A stretch of 17,539 bases of DNA from Acidimicrobiales bacterium (GCA_016936035.1 JAFGPU010000424.1:1-17539), one strand, 5' to 3'; numbered from the stretch's first letter, positions 1 to 9,189 are shown. The notes: generated by a model from the letters alone, not told the origin. Numbers and translations: made by a program.

Positions 1-815
1 CGCCCATCGGCAACCTCGGCGACCTCAGCCCCCGGGCGGCCGAGGCGCTGGCCGCCGCCGACGCCGTGTGCTGCGAGGACACCAGGCGCACCGGCAAGCT
101 GCTGTCGCTCGCCGGCATCGAGCGGCGGCCGTTCGTGGTCGTGAACGAGCACACCGAGCAGCGCGAGATCCCCCGGGTGCTGGCCCGCATCGAGCAGGGT
201 CAGCAGGTGGCGCTGGTCTCCGACGCCGGCATGCCGGGCATCTCCGACCCCGGCGAGCGCCTGGTCGCCGCCGCGGTCGCCGCGGGGCACGCGGTCGAGG
301 TCGTCCCCGGCCCGTCGGCCGCGCTGGCCGCCCTCGTCGTCAGCGGCCTCCCCGCCGGGCGGTTCGTGTTCGAGGGTTTCCTGCCCCGGAAGGGCGCGGC
401 GCGCGGCGAGCGCCTGGCCGCGGTCGCCGCCGAGCATCGCACCACCGTGCTCTTCGAGGCGCCCCACCGCCTGGCCCGCACACTTGCCGACCTCGCCGCC
501 GCCTGCGGTGGCGACCGGCGCGTGGCCATCGCCCGCGAGATCACCAAGCTGCACGAGCAGGTGTGGCGGGGCACGCTCGACGAGGCGTCGGCCTGGGTGG
601 CCGAGCGCGAGCCCCCCGGCGAGATCGTCGTCGTGCTCGACGGCGCGCCGCCGGTCGCGCCCCCCGACGACGACGCCATCCTGGCGGCCGTCCGTGCCGA
701 GCTCGACGCCGGGGCCTCGGCTCGTGACGCCGCCCGCAGCGTCGCCGACCGGCTCGCGGTGCCCCGCCGCCGGGCCTACGACATCGCGACCGCGGCGGCA
801 CCCCGCCGGCGCTAG
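1..815 (+). CDS. rsmI: 16S rRNA (cytidine-1402 2'-O)-methyltransferase RsmI, 5' truncated
   Basis: RsmI transfers a methyl group from SAM to the 2'-O of C1402 in the 16S rRNA decoding centre. The reading frame is open from the first complete codon at position 3, and the first visible residues (PIGNLGDLSPRA) are the usual N-terminal SAM-binding loop. Only about the first 10-15 residues therefore lie outside the window. Family motifs follow in order: EDTRRT, NEH, ALVSDAGMPGISDPG, VVPGPSA, FEGFLPRK, FEAPHRL, REITKLHE and GEIVVVLDG, as expected for the tetrapyrrole-methylase fold. The C-terminus is Ala/Arg-rich and ends at a TAG stop. The gene is convergent with galT, with a GC hairpin between them. 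The GTG at 66 is internal and not the true start. Identification is secure; only the 5' end is missing. Confidence 0.95.
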   Translation, partial: PIGNLGDLSPRAAEALAAADAVCCEDTRRTGKLLSLAGIERRPFVVVNEHTEQREIPRVLARIEQGQQVALVSDAGMPGISDPGERLVAAAVAAGHAVEVVPGPSAALAALVVSGLPAGRFVFEGFLPRKGAARGERLAAVAAEHRTTVLFEAPHRLARTLADLAAACGGDRRVAIAREITKLHEQVWRGTLDEASAWVAEREPPGEIVVVLDGAPPVAPPDDDAILAAVRAELDAGASARDAARSVADRLAVPRRRAYDIATAAAPRRR

Positions 816-819
816 ACCC

Positions 820-848
820 GGCCCGGCGGCCTCCGGCCCCGCCCGGCC
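820..848. terminator. GC-rich imperfect hairpin between convergent rsmI and galT
   Basis: A 12-base arm (820-831) can pair with a 14-base arm (835-848) across a 3-base loop. I count about 11 G-C pairs, one mismatch and a two-base bulge. It lies in the roughly 50 bp between two convergent stop codons, where a bidirectional terminator would be expected. There is no T-run on either side, so this is not a classic intrinsic terminator. In DNA this GC-rich such a hairpin can also arise by chance. Confidence 0.35.
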
Positions 849-867
849 GCGCCCGCCTGCGCCCGCC

Positions 868-1842
868 TCAGCCGACGACGGTCAGGTGCCGGGCCGCGAT
901 CTCGGGGGCGACGATGTCGATCATCACGCCCGTGCCCTGCTCGAACCCGGCGACGCTGGTGACCCGCGGCAGCACGTGGACGTGCCAGTGGTACGGGCCG
1001 GCGTGGCGGTGCGGGGCGGTGTGGAACACCAGGTTGTAGGCGACGCTGCCCAGGCAGCCCCGCAGCCGGGCCAGCACAGTGCGCATGGCCCGCCCCACGG
1101 CCGCCACGTCGGGCGGCGCCGCGTCGGTGATGTGCACCTCGTGCGCCCGGGGCAGCACCAGCATCTCGTACGGGGTGCCCGACCAGAACGGGCACACCAC
1201 CACGACGCGCTCGTCCGCGTACACGACCCGATGGCGGGCGGCCTCCTCGGCCTCGAGGGTGGTGCAGATGAGGCACGACCCCTCGAACCGTCGGAACCCC
1301 GCCTCCTCCTCGGCGATCTCGCCGGGCACGAAGGGGATGCCGAGCAGCTGGCCGTGCGGGTGCTCGAGGCTGGCGCCGGCCTCGCGGCCGTGGTTGACGA
1401 TCACCTGCGTGTAGCGGATCTGCGGTCGCCGCGCGTGCTGCTCGAGCCGGTCGCGGATGGCGGCCATGGTCACCGCGGCCTGGGCGTCGTCGAGGTCGGC
1501 CCACGATGCGTCGTGATCCGGGGTGAACACCAGTACCTCGTGGATGCCGCTGGCGGCCGCCTCGGTGAAGACGGGCCCCAGGTTGTGCACCTTGAGAGGT
1601 TCGTCGCCGTCGAAGGCGGGGTAGCGGTTGGGGACCACCCGCACCACCCACTCGCCCTGCCGGTCGTAGGTCTCGAGGGCGGGCGGGCTCGCCTCCTCGT
1701 TGCCCCGGCAGAAGGGGCAGGGCAGCGACGGGTCGGCCTGGACCGGGAGCTGGCGGGAGACGAGGTCGCCCGGCCGGCTGTCGCGATCCGCAGCGACGGT
1801 CACCCAGCGGCCGGTCAGGGGATTGAGCCGGAGCTGGCTCAT
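868..1842 (-). CDS. galT: galactose-1-phosphate uridylyltransferase
   Basis: GalT is the Leloir-pathway enzyme that exchanges UMP between UDP-glucose and galactose-1-phosphate. The 324-residue product starts MSQLRLNPLTGRW, a typical GalT N-terminus. Zinc-ligand candidates are C42 and C45 (CPFC), and a second C-x2-C pair lies at 190/193 (CLIC). The catalytic motif HPHGQ is at 161-165, inside the conserved stretch NHGREAGASLEHPHGQ, and the histidine that carries the UMP is H163. The second HIT-like half ends with the H-rich block HWHVHVLPR (about 285-293). Length and both halves look complete. An in-frame GTG at 1851 would add three residues; I prefer the ATG at 1842, although neither has a convincing ribosome-binding site. 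It lies 69 bp downstream of the minus-strand methyltransferase and is probably cotranscribed with it. No galK or galE lies beside it in this window. Confidence 0.93.
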   Translation of the reverse strand: MSQLRLNPLTGRWVTVAADRDSRPGDLVSRQLPVQADPSLPCPFCRGNEEASPPALETYDRQGEWVVRVVPNRYPAFDGDEPLKVHNLGPVFTEAAASGIHEVLVFTPDHDASWADLDDAQAAVTMAAIRDRLEQHARRPQIRYTQVIVNHGREAGASLEHPHGQLLGIPFVPGEIAEEEAGFRRFEGSCLICTTLEAEEAARHRVVYADERVVVVCPFWSGTPYEMLVLPRAHEVHITDAAPPDVAAVGRAMRTVLARLRGCLGSVAYNLVFHTAPHRHAGPYHWHVHVLPRVTSVAGFEQGTGVMIDIVAPEIAARHLTVVG

Positions 1843-1911
1843 GACCGGCACGTGGCCGAAGCGTGGCGAGCGGTCAGATGGAGCGGCGGCACCACGGGAC
1901 TGGACACGGCG

Positions 1912-2721
1912 TCAACGTATCGCCTCACCGGGGGCGACCGGTGCGTAGGTCGAGACATGTTGCTCGGCCGCCGGGGTGAACGGCTCGTCCCGCCAGCCGG
2001 CGTGGCGGTCGACCAGGCGCAGGCCGGCCTCCGACGCCAGTGCGTCGAGGCCCTCGGGCGTCGTGTAGTGCAGCACCCACGGGCGCAGCCGCACGCCGCG
2101 CTCGGTGATCTGGACGTACTGGCCGGTGATCGTGCGGGACGCCGGGTCGAGCCGGCTGACCGACAGCACGACCTCGTCGAGCCCGATGTGCCGGGGCTCG
2201 ACGGCGCCCACGGCGGAGTCGCGCTCGCCGCCGGGTGGGGGGACGAACGCCTCGACGACCAGTCGGCCGTCCGGGGCCAGCAGCTGGGCCACCCGGGTGA
2301 GGCAGCGGCGCTGGGCGGCGGTGTCGGTGAGGTTGAACAACGTGTTGAACGCGCACAGCACCACGTCGAAGCCGTGCTCCGCGGCGGATGCGGTCAGCTC
2401 CGGCGCGGTCAGGTCGGCCATGTCGTCGACCACGGCGCGCACCCGGTCGCCGTGGGGCTTGGCGCGCAGGCGGTCGAGCATGGCGGCGGACGAGTCGACC
2501 GCCCACACGTCGAGGCCCCGGTCGGCCAGCGGGATGGCGAGCCGCCCGCTGCCGGCGCCCAGCTCGAGCACGCGACCGGCGCGACGCTCGCCCCCGGCAG
2601 CGCCGCCGGCGAGCGCCTCGACACGGGCGACCGTGGCGTCGACGTCGGACACGTCGTGGTACCAGGCGTCGTAGACGTCCGCGAACCGGTCGCCGTAGGT
2701 GCTGGATCGGTAGCCCTCCAC
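1912..2721 (-). CDS. class I SAM-dependent methyltransferase, substrate unknown
   Basis: This is a predicted cytosolic methyltransferase of 269 residues with a Rossmann fold of the Methyltransf_25/11 type. Motif I is VLELGAGSGR at about 51-60. The acidic residue that would hold the SAM ribose is D76 (AVDSSAAML). A motif II-like DDMADL and the post-II segment FDVVLCAFNTLFNL follow. The N-terminal YGDRFADVYDAWYHDV is common in small-molecule methyltransferases. The C-terminal half (LSVSRLDPASRTITGQYVQ) resembles the substrate-side beta-sheet of this group. The GTG start at 2721 is fixed by a strong AGGAGG 9 bases upstream; an ATG at 2728 is out of frame. galT follows in the same direction, so a sugar-related substrate is possible, but nothing in the sequence proves it. 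Confidence 0.85.
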   Translation of the reverse strand: MEGYRSSTYGDRFADVYDAWYHDVSDVDATVARVEALAGGAAGGERRAGRVLELGAGSGRLAIPLADRGLDVWAVDSSAAMLDRLRAKPHGDRVRAVVDDMADLTAPELTASAAEHGFDVVLCAFNTLFNLTDTAAQRRCLTRVAQLLAPDGRLVVEAFVPPPGGERDSAVGAVEPRHIGLDEVVLSVSRLDPASRTITGQYVQITERGVRLRPWVLHYTTPEGLDALASEAGLRLVDRHAGWRDEPFTPAAEQHVSTYAPVAPGEAIR

Positions 2722-2730
2722 GTGCCATGG

Positions 2731-2736
2731 CCTCCT
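2731..2736 (-). promoter_or_regulatory. ribosome-binding site deciding the methyltransferase start
   Basis: Read on the minus strand this is AGGAGG, a near-perfect anti-16S match, 9 bases before the GTG at 2721. It supports that GTG over the out-of-frame ATG at 2728. Strong Shine-Dalgarno sites are the exception in this window. Confidence 0.75.
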
Positions 2737-2764
2737 GCGTCGGCGGCACCTCTCATCATGGGCG

Positions 2765-3784
2765 ATGATGGCGGGCGTGGAGGACCAGACCACCCAGGCA
2801 CGAGGCTGGGCCGTGCCGGGCTCCGGCGAGGCGCAGCCGACCCGGCCCCCGCCGCCGCCCGGCGCGCCCGCCGACCACGGGCCCGACGGCGCCGACGCCG
2901 TCACCGGCGTGCCCGGCGGGGCGGCACCGATCACGGCGGGCGCCGGTGCGGTGCCGCGCGTCGCCCTCCGCCCCATGACGGCGGCCGACATCCTCGACGG
3001 CGGGTTCGCGGTGGTCAAGGCCCGGCCGCGGCGCATCATCGGCATCGCCGCCGGCTTCGTGGTGCCCACCCAGCTCATCGCCGCGTTCCTCCAGCGCGAG
3101 TCGATGGGTGGGCTCGGTATCGCCGACCTCTTCTCCGAAGACCCCGTCCTCCTCAACGAGCAGGCCAACAACAACGCCAGCAACGAGCTGATGGCCAACC
3201 TGCTGGTCTCGCTCATCCCCGCCATCGCCCTGGTGTGCGTCGCCGCCGCGGTCGCGCACCTGGTGGCGCAGTGGATGATGGGTCGCGACGCACCGGCCGG
3301 CGAGATGCTGGGCGTCGTCGGCCGGCGGTGGTGGGCGCTGCTGGGATCGTTCGTGATCGTGAAGCTCGCCGAGGGCTTCGGCCTGCTCGGCTGCTACGTC
3401 GGCATCGTGTTCATCATGGCGTTCTTCGTGCCGGTGGCGCCGATCATCGGCGTCGAGGGGGGTGGCCCGATCGAGGCGGTCAAGCGCTCGGTGCGGCTCA
3501 CCCGGGGGCGCTACTTCCCGACCCTGGGCATCGCGCTGCTGATGGGGTTGGTCGTCGCCGGGCTGCTCGGCAACGCCCTGTCGGCGGGGTTCCAGGCGCT
3601 CGCCTTGTGGGTCGGCTTCGACCAGGGATGGCCGCTGCTGGCCCTCGGCGCCATCATGGCCCAGGTCGTCGTCCTGCCGTTCGTGGCGGCGGCGACCGTC
3701 CTGCTCTACTTCGACCTGCGGGTGCGCACCGAAGGCCTCGACATCGAGATGACGGCCATCGACGTGCTCGATCGCGTGGCCTGA
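2765..3784 (+). CDS. multi-pass membrane protein with proline-rich N-terminus (glycerophosphoryl-diester-phosphodiesterase membrane-domain-like)
   Basis: This is a predicted integral membrane protein of 339 residues and the first gene of the MoxR/DUF58 cluster. Residues 1-65 are a Pro/Gly/Ala-rich, probably disordered cytosolic tail. The conserved block LRPMTAADILDGGFAVVK (about 68-85) is the usual lead-in of this family. Hydrophobic segments follow at about 91-110, 145-168, 190-232 (probably two), 251-282 and 289-316, ending with LYFDLRVRTEGLDIEM, a family signature on the cytosolic side. No catalytic phosphodiesterase residues are present; only the membrane-domain resemblance supports that name. 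The start is uncertain: ATG 2765, ATG 2768 or GTG 2777 are all in frame, and the last would give a product beginning MEDQTTQ. The stop is followed one base later by the next gene. The gene is divergent from the methyltransferase across about 43 bp. Confidence 0.85.
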   Translation: MMAGVEDQTTQARGWAVPGSGEAQPTRPPPPPGAPADHGPDGADAVTGVPGGAAPITAGAGAVPRVALRPMTAADILDGGFAVVKARPRRIIGIAAGFVVPTQLIAAFLQRESMGGLGIADLFSEDPVLLNEQANNNASNELMANLLVSLIPAIALVCVAAAVAHLVAQWMMGRDAPAGEMLGVVGRRWWALLGSFVIVKLAEGFGLLGCYVGIVFIMAFFVPVAPIIGVEGGGPIEAVKRSVRLTRGRYFPTLGIALLMGLVVAGLLGNALSAGFQALALWVGFDQGWPLLALGAIMAQVVVLPFVAAATVLLYFDLRVRTEGLDIEMTAIDVLDRVA

Positions 3785-3785
3785 G

Positions 3786-4508
3786 GTGGTCGGCGCCGTC
3801 GTCAACGCCGCTCTGGTCGGGCGTGCCACCGGGGTCGCCGGTGCTCCCGCCGACCTGCCGCCGCCCGATCACGACCCCGGCGAGGCCCGACGCGCTGCGG
3901 ACGACATCCTGGCGCGCCCCGAGTACCAGTGGAGCGACGACCGCAGCGTGCTCGACAGGGTCGGCCAGTGGGTGGCCGAGCAGATCGAGCGCGTCCTCGA
4001 ACCGTTCGGCCTGGCGGCCGGCGGCCTGCCGGGCTGGGTCGGCTGGCTGGTGCTGGTTGCGTTGGCGCTGCTCGTGGGCCTGCTCGTCTACAAGGCGCGC
4101 CACGGGTGGCGTCGCAACCCGGCGCCGGAGACGACGCCCGGCGGCCGGGTGGTCGTGTCGGCCGGCGACGAGGGCACCGACTGGGCGGCGGAGGTCGCCC
4201 GGTGCGAGCAGGCCGGCCTGTGGCGCGACGCCGTGCGGGCCCGCTACCGCGTCCTGGCGGCCGACCTGGCCCGGCGGCAGGCGATCGGCGACCTGGTCGG
4301 GCGCACGGCCGGCGAGCTGGTGGCCGAGGTGCGGCAGACGTCGCCTGCGGCCGCCCCGTCGTTCGGCCGGGCCACCGACCTGTTCGAGCAGGCCTGGTAC
4401 GGGGGTGCCGACGTCGGTCCCGCCGACCGCGACCGGTTCGCGGACCTGGCGGACGCGGCTCTGCGCGCGGTCGACAGCGACCGGGCCCGCCCGGAGGTGC
4501 CGGCGTGA
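3786..4508 (+). CDS. DUF4129 domain-containing membrane protein
   Basis: The 240-residue product has an N-terminal segment containing ARRAADDILARPEYQW (about 34-49), a motif usual in actinobacterial DUF4129 proteins. One clear transmembrane helix lies at about 84-104 (WVGWLVLVALALLVGLLVY), followed by basic residues. The C-terminal DUF4129 region (about 130-230) contains AGLWRDAVRARYRVLAADLARR and ends near FEQAWYGG. This part should be a small helical cytosolic domain of unknown function. The GTG start lies one base after the upstream TGA, so translation is probably coupled; no strong ribosome-binding site is visible. The stop overlaps the next start (GTGA). The family has no defined biochemical role, but it recurs beside MoxR, DUF58 and DUF4350 genes. 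Confidence 0.85.
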   Translation: MVGAVVNAALVGRATGVAGAPADLPPPDHDPGEARRAADDILARPEYQWSDDRSVLDRVGQWVAEQIERVLEPFGLAAGGLPGWVGWLVLVALALLVGLLVYKARHGWRRNPAPETTPGGRVVVSAGDEGTDWAAEVARCEQAGLWRDAVRARYRVLAADLARRQAIGDLVGRTAGELVAEVRQTSPAAAPSFGRATDLFEQAWYGGADVGPADRDRFADLADAALRAVDSDRARPEVPA

Positions 4509-5639
4509 GCGCGACCGATGGCGGCAGCGTCCGCGGCTGGGTGGCCGTGGTCGCGCTGGCGGCGGCCACCGTGCTGGCGCTCGTGGCGCTCGGTGGCGAT
4601 GCCAGCGACGAACCTCTCAACCCGCGGTCGCACGAGCGGTTGGGCACCAGCGCGCTCGTGGCGCTGGCCCGCGAGCTCGGGGCCGAGGTCTCCATCGACG
4701 ACCGTCTGCCCGACCTCGCCGAAGGTGCCGGACCGGACGTCATGGTGATGTTCACCGACCTGCTCGACGACGACCAGCGGACCGTCATCGACGACTGGAT
4801 CGACCAGGGCGGCAGGCTGGTCGTGACCGAGCCGGCGTCCGACTACGCCCCGCCGGTCGCGGGCACCTTCGACACGGGTGCCGAGCTGTCGCCGGCGCGG
4901 ACGCTCGCGGGTCGGTGCGAGATCGACGCCCTCGACGGCCTCGACCTCGCGGCCGTCGAGCCCTACAACGCCGGGGCGCTCTACGACGCCCCCGCCCGGG
5001 CGGACTCGTGCATCGACGACGTCGGCGGTCGTGCCCACGTCGTGGCGACCGACCGGGGCGAGGGCACGGTCGTCGCGCTCGGTGGCTCGGGCATGGTCGT
5101 GAACGCCGGTCTGGCGACCGGCGAGAACGCCGCGGTGGTGGCCGCGCTCGTCGCGCCGCAGGAGGGCACCGAGGTGCTCGTGCTCGAACCCGGCCGGCTC
5201 GTCGGCGGCGGCGGGCAGCGCACCCTGCGCGACCTCATCCCGTCGGGCGTCAGCCGGGCCATCGTCCAGCTCGGCATCGCCTTCGCGCTCTACGCACTCT
5301 GGCGGGCCCGCCGCCTCGGCCGGCCGGTGGCCGAGCCGCAGCCCGTGGCCGTCGCGGGCTCCGAGCTCGTCGCGGCCGCCGGCAACCTGCTCGACCGCAG
5401 CCACTCGGCCGGGTACGCCGGTGAGCTGCTGCGGGCAGACCTGCGCCGCTTCCTCACCGACCGCCTCGGCGTGCCGGCCGGGGTGCCGCCCGACGTGCTC
5501 GCCACCGTCGCCGCCCAGCGGACCGGGGTCGCCGAGGACACGCTGCGCTGGGCGCTCGGCACCGCACCCGTCACCGACGACGCCGGGCTGACCACTCTGG
5601 CCCACACCATCGACCGCATCCGTGAGGAGGTCCTCGACC

Positions 5640-5647
<8 letters not shown>
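4505..5647 (+). CDS. DUF4350 domain-containing membrane protein
   Basis: The 380-residue product begins MSATDGG with an N-terminal transmembrane helix at about 11-30. It is followed by NPRSHERLGTSALVALARELGAEV, the recognisable opening of DUF4350. The domain (about 38-200) alternates beta and alpha segments, for example DVMVMFTDLLDDDQ and GGRLVVTEPASDY, resembling a class I glutamine-amidotransferase-like fold without an obvious catalytic triad. C138 and C169 lie in this presumed extracytoplasmic part and could form a disulfide. A second helix at about 251-268 leads to a cytosolic helical tail of about 110 residues. The GTG at 4505 has GGAGG 7 bases upstream and overlaps the previous stop by 4 bases. 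The 3' end overlaps the MoxR start by 8 bases. Confidence 0.88.
5624..5630 (+). promoter_or_regulatory. ribosome-binding site deciding the MoxR start
   Basis: GAGGAGG lies 9 bases before the ATG at 5640, inside the 3' end of the DUF4350 gene. It supports that ATG over the in-frame ATG at 5622, which would add six residues and has no such site. Confidence 0.75.
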
Positions 5648-6716
<1,069 letters not shown>

Positions 6717-6718
6717 CG

Positions 6719-8095
6719 ATGGCGGCCACGGCCACGGCGACGGCCGCAGGACCCGCCCCGGTCCCGGCCACCGCGGCGCACCGGCGCGGCCTCGCGCCGA
6801 CCCGGCGGCTGGCGCTCGTCGCCGCGCTGGCGTCGCTGGTCGTGCTCGTCCTGCCGGGGGCGGGGCTGGGCTGGGTCCTCGTCGTCGACGGCGCGCTGCT
6901 GGGCGTGGCGCTGCTCGACGCGGCGCTCGCCCCCCGTCCCGCGGCGCTGCCGGTGCGGCGCGACCTGCCGCCGGCCGTCACGCTGGGCACCACCGCCGAG
7001 GTGACGTGGACCGTCCGCAACCCGACCGGCCGCTCGCTGCGCATCGCGCTGGCCGACGAGCTGGCGCCGTCGCTGCGGGCCGACACCCGCCGGGCGGCGG
7101 CCCGGGTGCCCGCGAGGGGCACCCTGCGGGCGGTCACGACCATCCGCCCGGCACGCCGGGGACGCTTCGTCCCGCGCGAGCTGGTGGTACGGGTCGACGG
7201 CCCCCTGGGGCTCGCGTCCCGCCAGTCGGCCCTCGTCGTGCCGGGCGAGCTGCGCGTGTACCCGTCGTTCCGGTCCAAGGACGAGGCCGAGCTGCGCATC
7301 CGCAAGGCTCGCATCCTCGAGGTGGGCCTGCGGTCGGCCCAGGGCCTGGGGGCGGGCACCGAGTTCGACCAGCTGCGCGAGTACTCCGTCGACGACGAGT
7401 TCCGCCGCGTCGACTGGGGCGCCACCGCCCGCGCCGGCCGTCCGATCGTCCGCACCTACCGGGCCGAGCGCAACCAGACGGTGCTGGTGCTGCTCGACAA
7501 CGGCAGGGTGATGGCGGGCCGGGTCGACGGGGTGCCCCGGGTCGAGCACGCGGTCGACGCCGCCATGATGCTCACCGCCGTCGCCACCGGGCTCGGCGAC
7601 CGCTGCGGGGTCGTCGCCTTCGACCGCGAGGTGCGCGCCGCGGTGCCGCCGGCGAGCGGCCGGTCGCAGCTCGGGCGGGTCGTCGAGGCGCTCTACGACC
7701 TCGAGCCCGTGCTGGCGGAGAGCGACTACGCGGGCGCGTTCAACGAGACGATGGCCCGCTTCCGGCGGCGCACGATGCTGGTGGTGCTCACCGACCTGGT
7801 GGCACCGGCCGTCGACGAGTGGCTCGTGCCGGCCCTGCCGCTGATCCTGCGCGAGCACCTGGTGGTCGTGGCGAGCGTCCGCGACCCTGACGTGGCGCGC
7901 TGGGCCGCCGGCGGCGACGGTGACGCCGGCGCCGCCTACCGGCGGGCGGCCGCCGTCAGCGCGCTCGAGGCCCGCCGGCGCACGGTCGCCCGCCTGCGGG
8001 GGCTGGGCGCGACGGTCGTGGACGCCGCCCCGGGCGACCTGGCGCCCGCGCTGGGCGACACCTACATCAACGTCAAGGCCACCGGCCGGCTCTGA
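6719..8095 (+). CDS. DUF58 domain-containing (vWA-like) membrane protein
   Basis: The 458-residue product has an Ala-rich N-terminus and two closely spaced transmembrane helices at about 30-47 and 50-70. An immunoglobulin-like beta region follows (about 85-180). The DUF58 core is marked by GTEFDQLREYSVDDEFRRVDW (213-233) and VRTYRAERNQTVLVLLD (244-260), and continues into a vWA-like domain. The metal-site (MIDAS) position reads DNGRV instead of the canonical DxSxS, so metal binding may be lost or altered. DUF58 proteins are regular partners of MoxR ATPases, and the ATG at 6719 lies two bases after the MoxR stop. Longer upstream starts (from 6611) lie inside the MoxR gene and are unlikely. The gene converges on the SpoIIM-like gene. 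Confidence 0.92.
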   Translation: MAATATATAAGPAPVPATAAHRRGLAPTRRLALVAALASLVVLVLPGAGLGWVLVVDGALLGVALLDAALAPRPAALPVRRDLPPAVTLGTTAEVTWTVRNPTGRSLRIALADELAPSLRADTRRAAARVPARGTLRAVTTIRPARRGRFVPRELVVRVDGPLGLASRQSALVVPGELRVYPSFRSKDEAELRIRKARILEVGLRSAQGLGAGTEFDQLREYSVDDEFRRVDWGATARAGRPIVRTYRAERNQTVLVLLDNGRVMAGRVDGVPRVEHAVDAAMMLTAVATGLGDRCGVVAFDREVRAAVPPASGRSQLGRVVEALYDLEPVLAESDYAGAFNETMARFRRRTMLVVLTDLVAPAVDEWLVPALPLILREHLVVVASVRDPDVARWAAGGDGDAGAAYRRAAAVSALEARRRTVARLRGLGATVVDAAPGDLAPALGDTYINVKATGRL

Positions 8096-8123
8096 CGGGG
8101 TGCACGCGCCGCGCGGGTGCGGC

Positions 8124-8137
8124 GGCCGGCGCCGGCC
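8124..8137. terminator. perfect 14-bp GC palindrome between convergent genes
   Basis: GGCCGGCGCCGGCC sits between the DUF58 stop (8095) and the stop of the minus-strand SpoIIM-like gene (8139). As RNA it would form a short all-GC stem on either strand, and it is in the right place for a shared terminator. There is no T-run and the central loop would be tight, so function is uncertain. Confidence 0.3.
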
Positions 8138-8138
8138 C

Positions 8139-9173
8139 TCAGCGCGCCCAGGCGCGCTCGCGCGCGACGGCCAGCTCGTCCCAGCCCTGGTCGAGCTCGC
8201 CGAGCGCACCGGTGACGCCCCGGAGGGTCGCGGCGCGCCCCTGGACGACGATCCAGGTCACGAAGGCCAGCTCGGCGAGGACCCCGATGCCGACCCGCAG
8301 GCCGGTGGGCACGCCCCGACCGGTGATGAACCCCTCGATGATGCCTGCGACGACGAACGCCAGCGTCAGCCCCAGCGCGATGACACCCGCCCGGCGGGCC
8401 TCGTCGCCCACCGCCTGGCCGCGGGTGCGGTCGCCGGGGGCGATCACCGCCCAGCCCAGGCGGAGGCCAGCCGCGCCGGCGACGACGACGGCCGTGAGCT
8501 CGAGCAGGCCGTGGGGGAGGATGAGGCCGAAGAACTTGCCGAGCTCGCCGGCGTCGGCGAAGAGGCCGCCGGCGAAGCCGAGGTTGGCGCCGTTGAGGAT
8601 CAGCAGGGCGGCGGCGGGCAGGCACAGCAGCACGCCGGTGGCGAAGGCGGCGATGGCCACCTGGATGTTGTTGACGGTCACCTCGGTGGCGAACTGGGCG
8701 GCCGGCTCGGACGAGTAGTAGTCCTCGAAGTCCTCCTCGAGGTACGACTCGCGCACCGCGTCCGGCGCCGAGGCTTCGAGCGCGGCGTCGCTGGTGGCCA
8801 TCCACACGCCGATGGCCAGCGCCGGCACCAGCAGCAGCGCGGCGCTGGCGGCGACGAAGCGCCCGCTCTGCCACACCGCGGCCGGGAACCGCCAGGCGAA
8901 GAAGTCGCTGACCGCCCGCAGCGTGCGCGTCCGGCTGGCGTAGATGACCCCGTTGGCCTGGCTGACCAGCCGGGTGAGCCGGGCGGTGAGGGCCGGGTCG
9001 TCGTAGGCGACGCGCGCGTGCGACAGGTGCGACGACACCCGCTGGTAGGTGTCGACCAGCTCGTCGACCTCGGCGGGGGTGAGCCGGCGCAGCCCTCGGC
9101 CGGCACGCGACGACAGCCGCTCGAGACGGTCCCAGCTGGGCGCGTTGCGGGCGATGAAGCGGTCGATGTCCAC
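8139..9173 (-). CDS. stage II sporulation protein M-like (SpoIIM/DUF95) membrane protein
   Basis: The 344-residue product has a soluble N-terminal helical region (1-100) with LTPAEVDELVDTYQRVSSHLS and ANGVIYASRTR, typical of actinobacterial SpoIIM-family proteins. Hydrophobic segments lie at about 106-126, 168-194, 210-238, 262-284 and 290-312. Family marks are VNNIQVA (167-173), NGANLGF (194-200) and LILPHGLLEL (217-226; H221, E225). In Bacillus, SpoIIM works with SpoIID and SpoIIP in engulfment. No such partners are visible here, and the actinobacterial homologues occur in the MoxR/RDD neighbourhood, so a sporulation role should not be assumed. The start is GTG 9173, giving MDIDRFIARN. The gene is antisense to its neighbours and divergent from the RDD gene. 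Confidence 0.88.
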   Translation of the reverse strand: MDIDRFIARNAPSWDRLERLSSRAGRGLRRLTPAEVDELVDTYQRVSSHLSHARVAYDDPALTARLTRLVSQANGVIYASRTRTLRAVSDFFAWRFPAAVWQSGRFVAASAALLLVPALAIGVWMATSDAALEASAPDAVRESYLEEDFEDYYSSEPAAQFATEVTVNNIQVAIAAFATGVLLCLPAAALLILNGANLGFAGGLFADAGELGKFFGLILPHGLLELTAVVVAGAAGLRLGWAVIAPGDRTRGQAVGDEARRAGVIALGLTLAFVVAGIIEGFITGRGVPTGLRVGIGVLAELAFVTWIVVQGRAATLRGVTGALGELDQGWDELAVARERAWAR

Positions 9174-9183
9174 CAGGGCGCCG

Positions 9184-9189
9184 ACGCTA
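9184..9189 (-). promoter_or_regulatory. candidate -10 element for the SpoIIM-like gene
   Basis: On the minus strand this reads TAGCGT, fitting TAnnnT, and ends 10 bases before the GTG at 9173. A transcript starting 7-8 bases downstream would have almost no leader. No -35 element is recognisable. Confidence 0.35.

Noticed and set aside
2765..3784. Calling the first membrane gene an active glycerophosphodiester phosphodiesterase
   Set aside because: Only the membrane-domain resemblance is present; I see no catalytic phosphodiesterase motif.
484..5424. A stop-free plus-strand frame of more than 1600 codons running across rsmI, galT, the methyltransferase and the next genes
   Set aside because: Its translation is Arg/Pro/Ala/Gly-rich with no domain. 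It runs antisense to galT and the methyltransferase, which have intact catalytic motifs. Long empty frames are expected in DNA this GC-rich.
8139..9173. Evidence for endospore formation from the SpoIIM-like gene
   Set aside because: SpoIIM-family proteins are widespread in non-sporulating actinobacteria beside MoxR/RDD genes, and no SpoIID or SpoIIP partner is present here.
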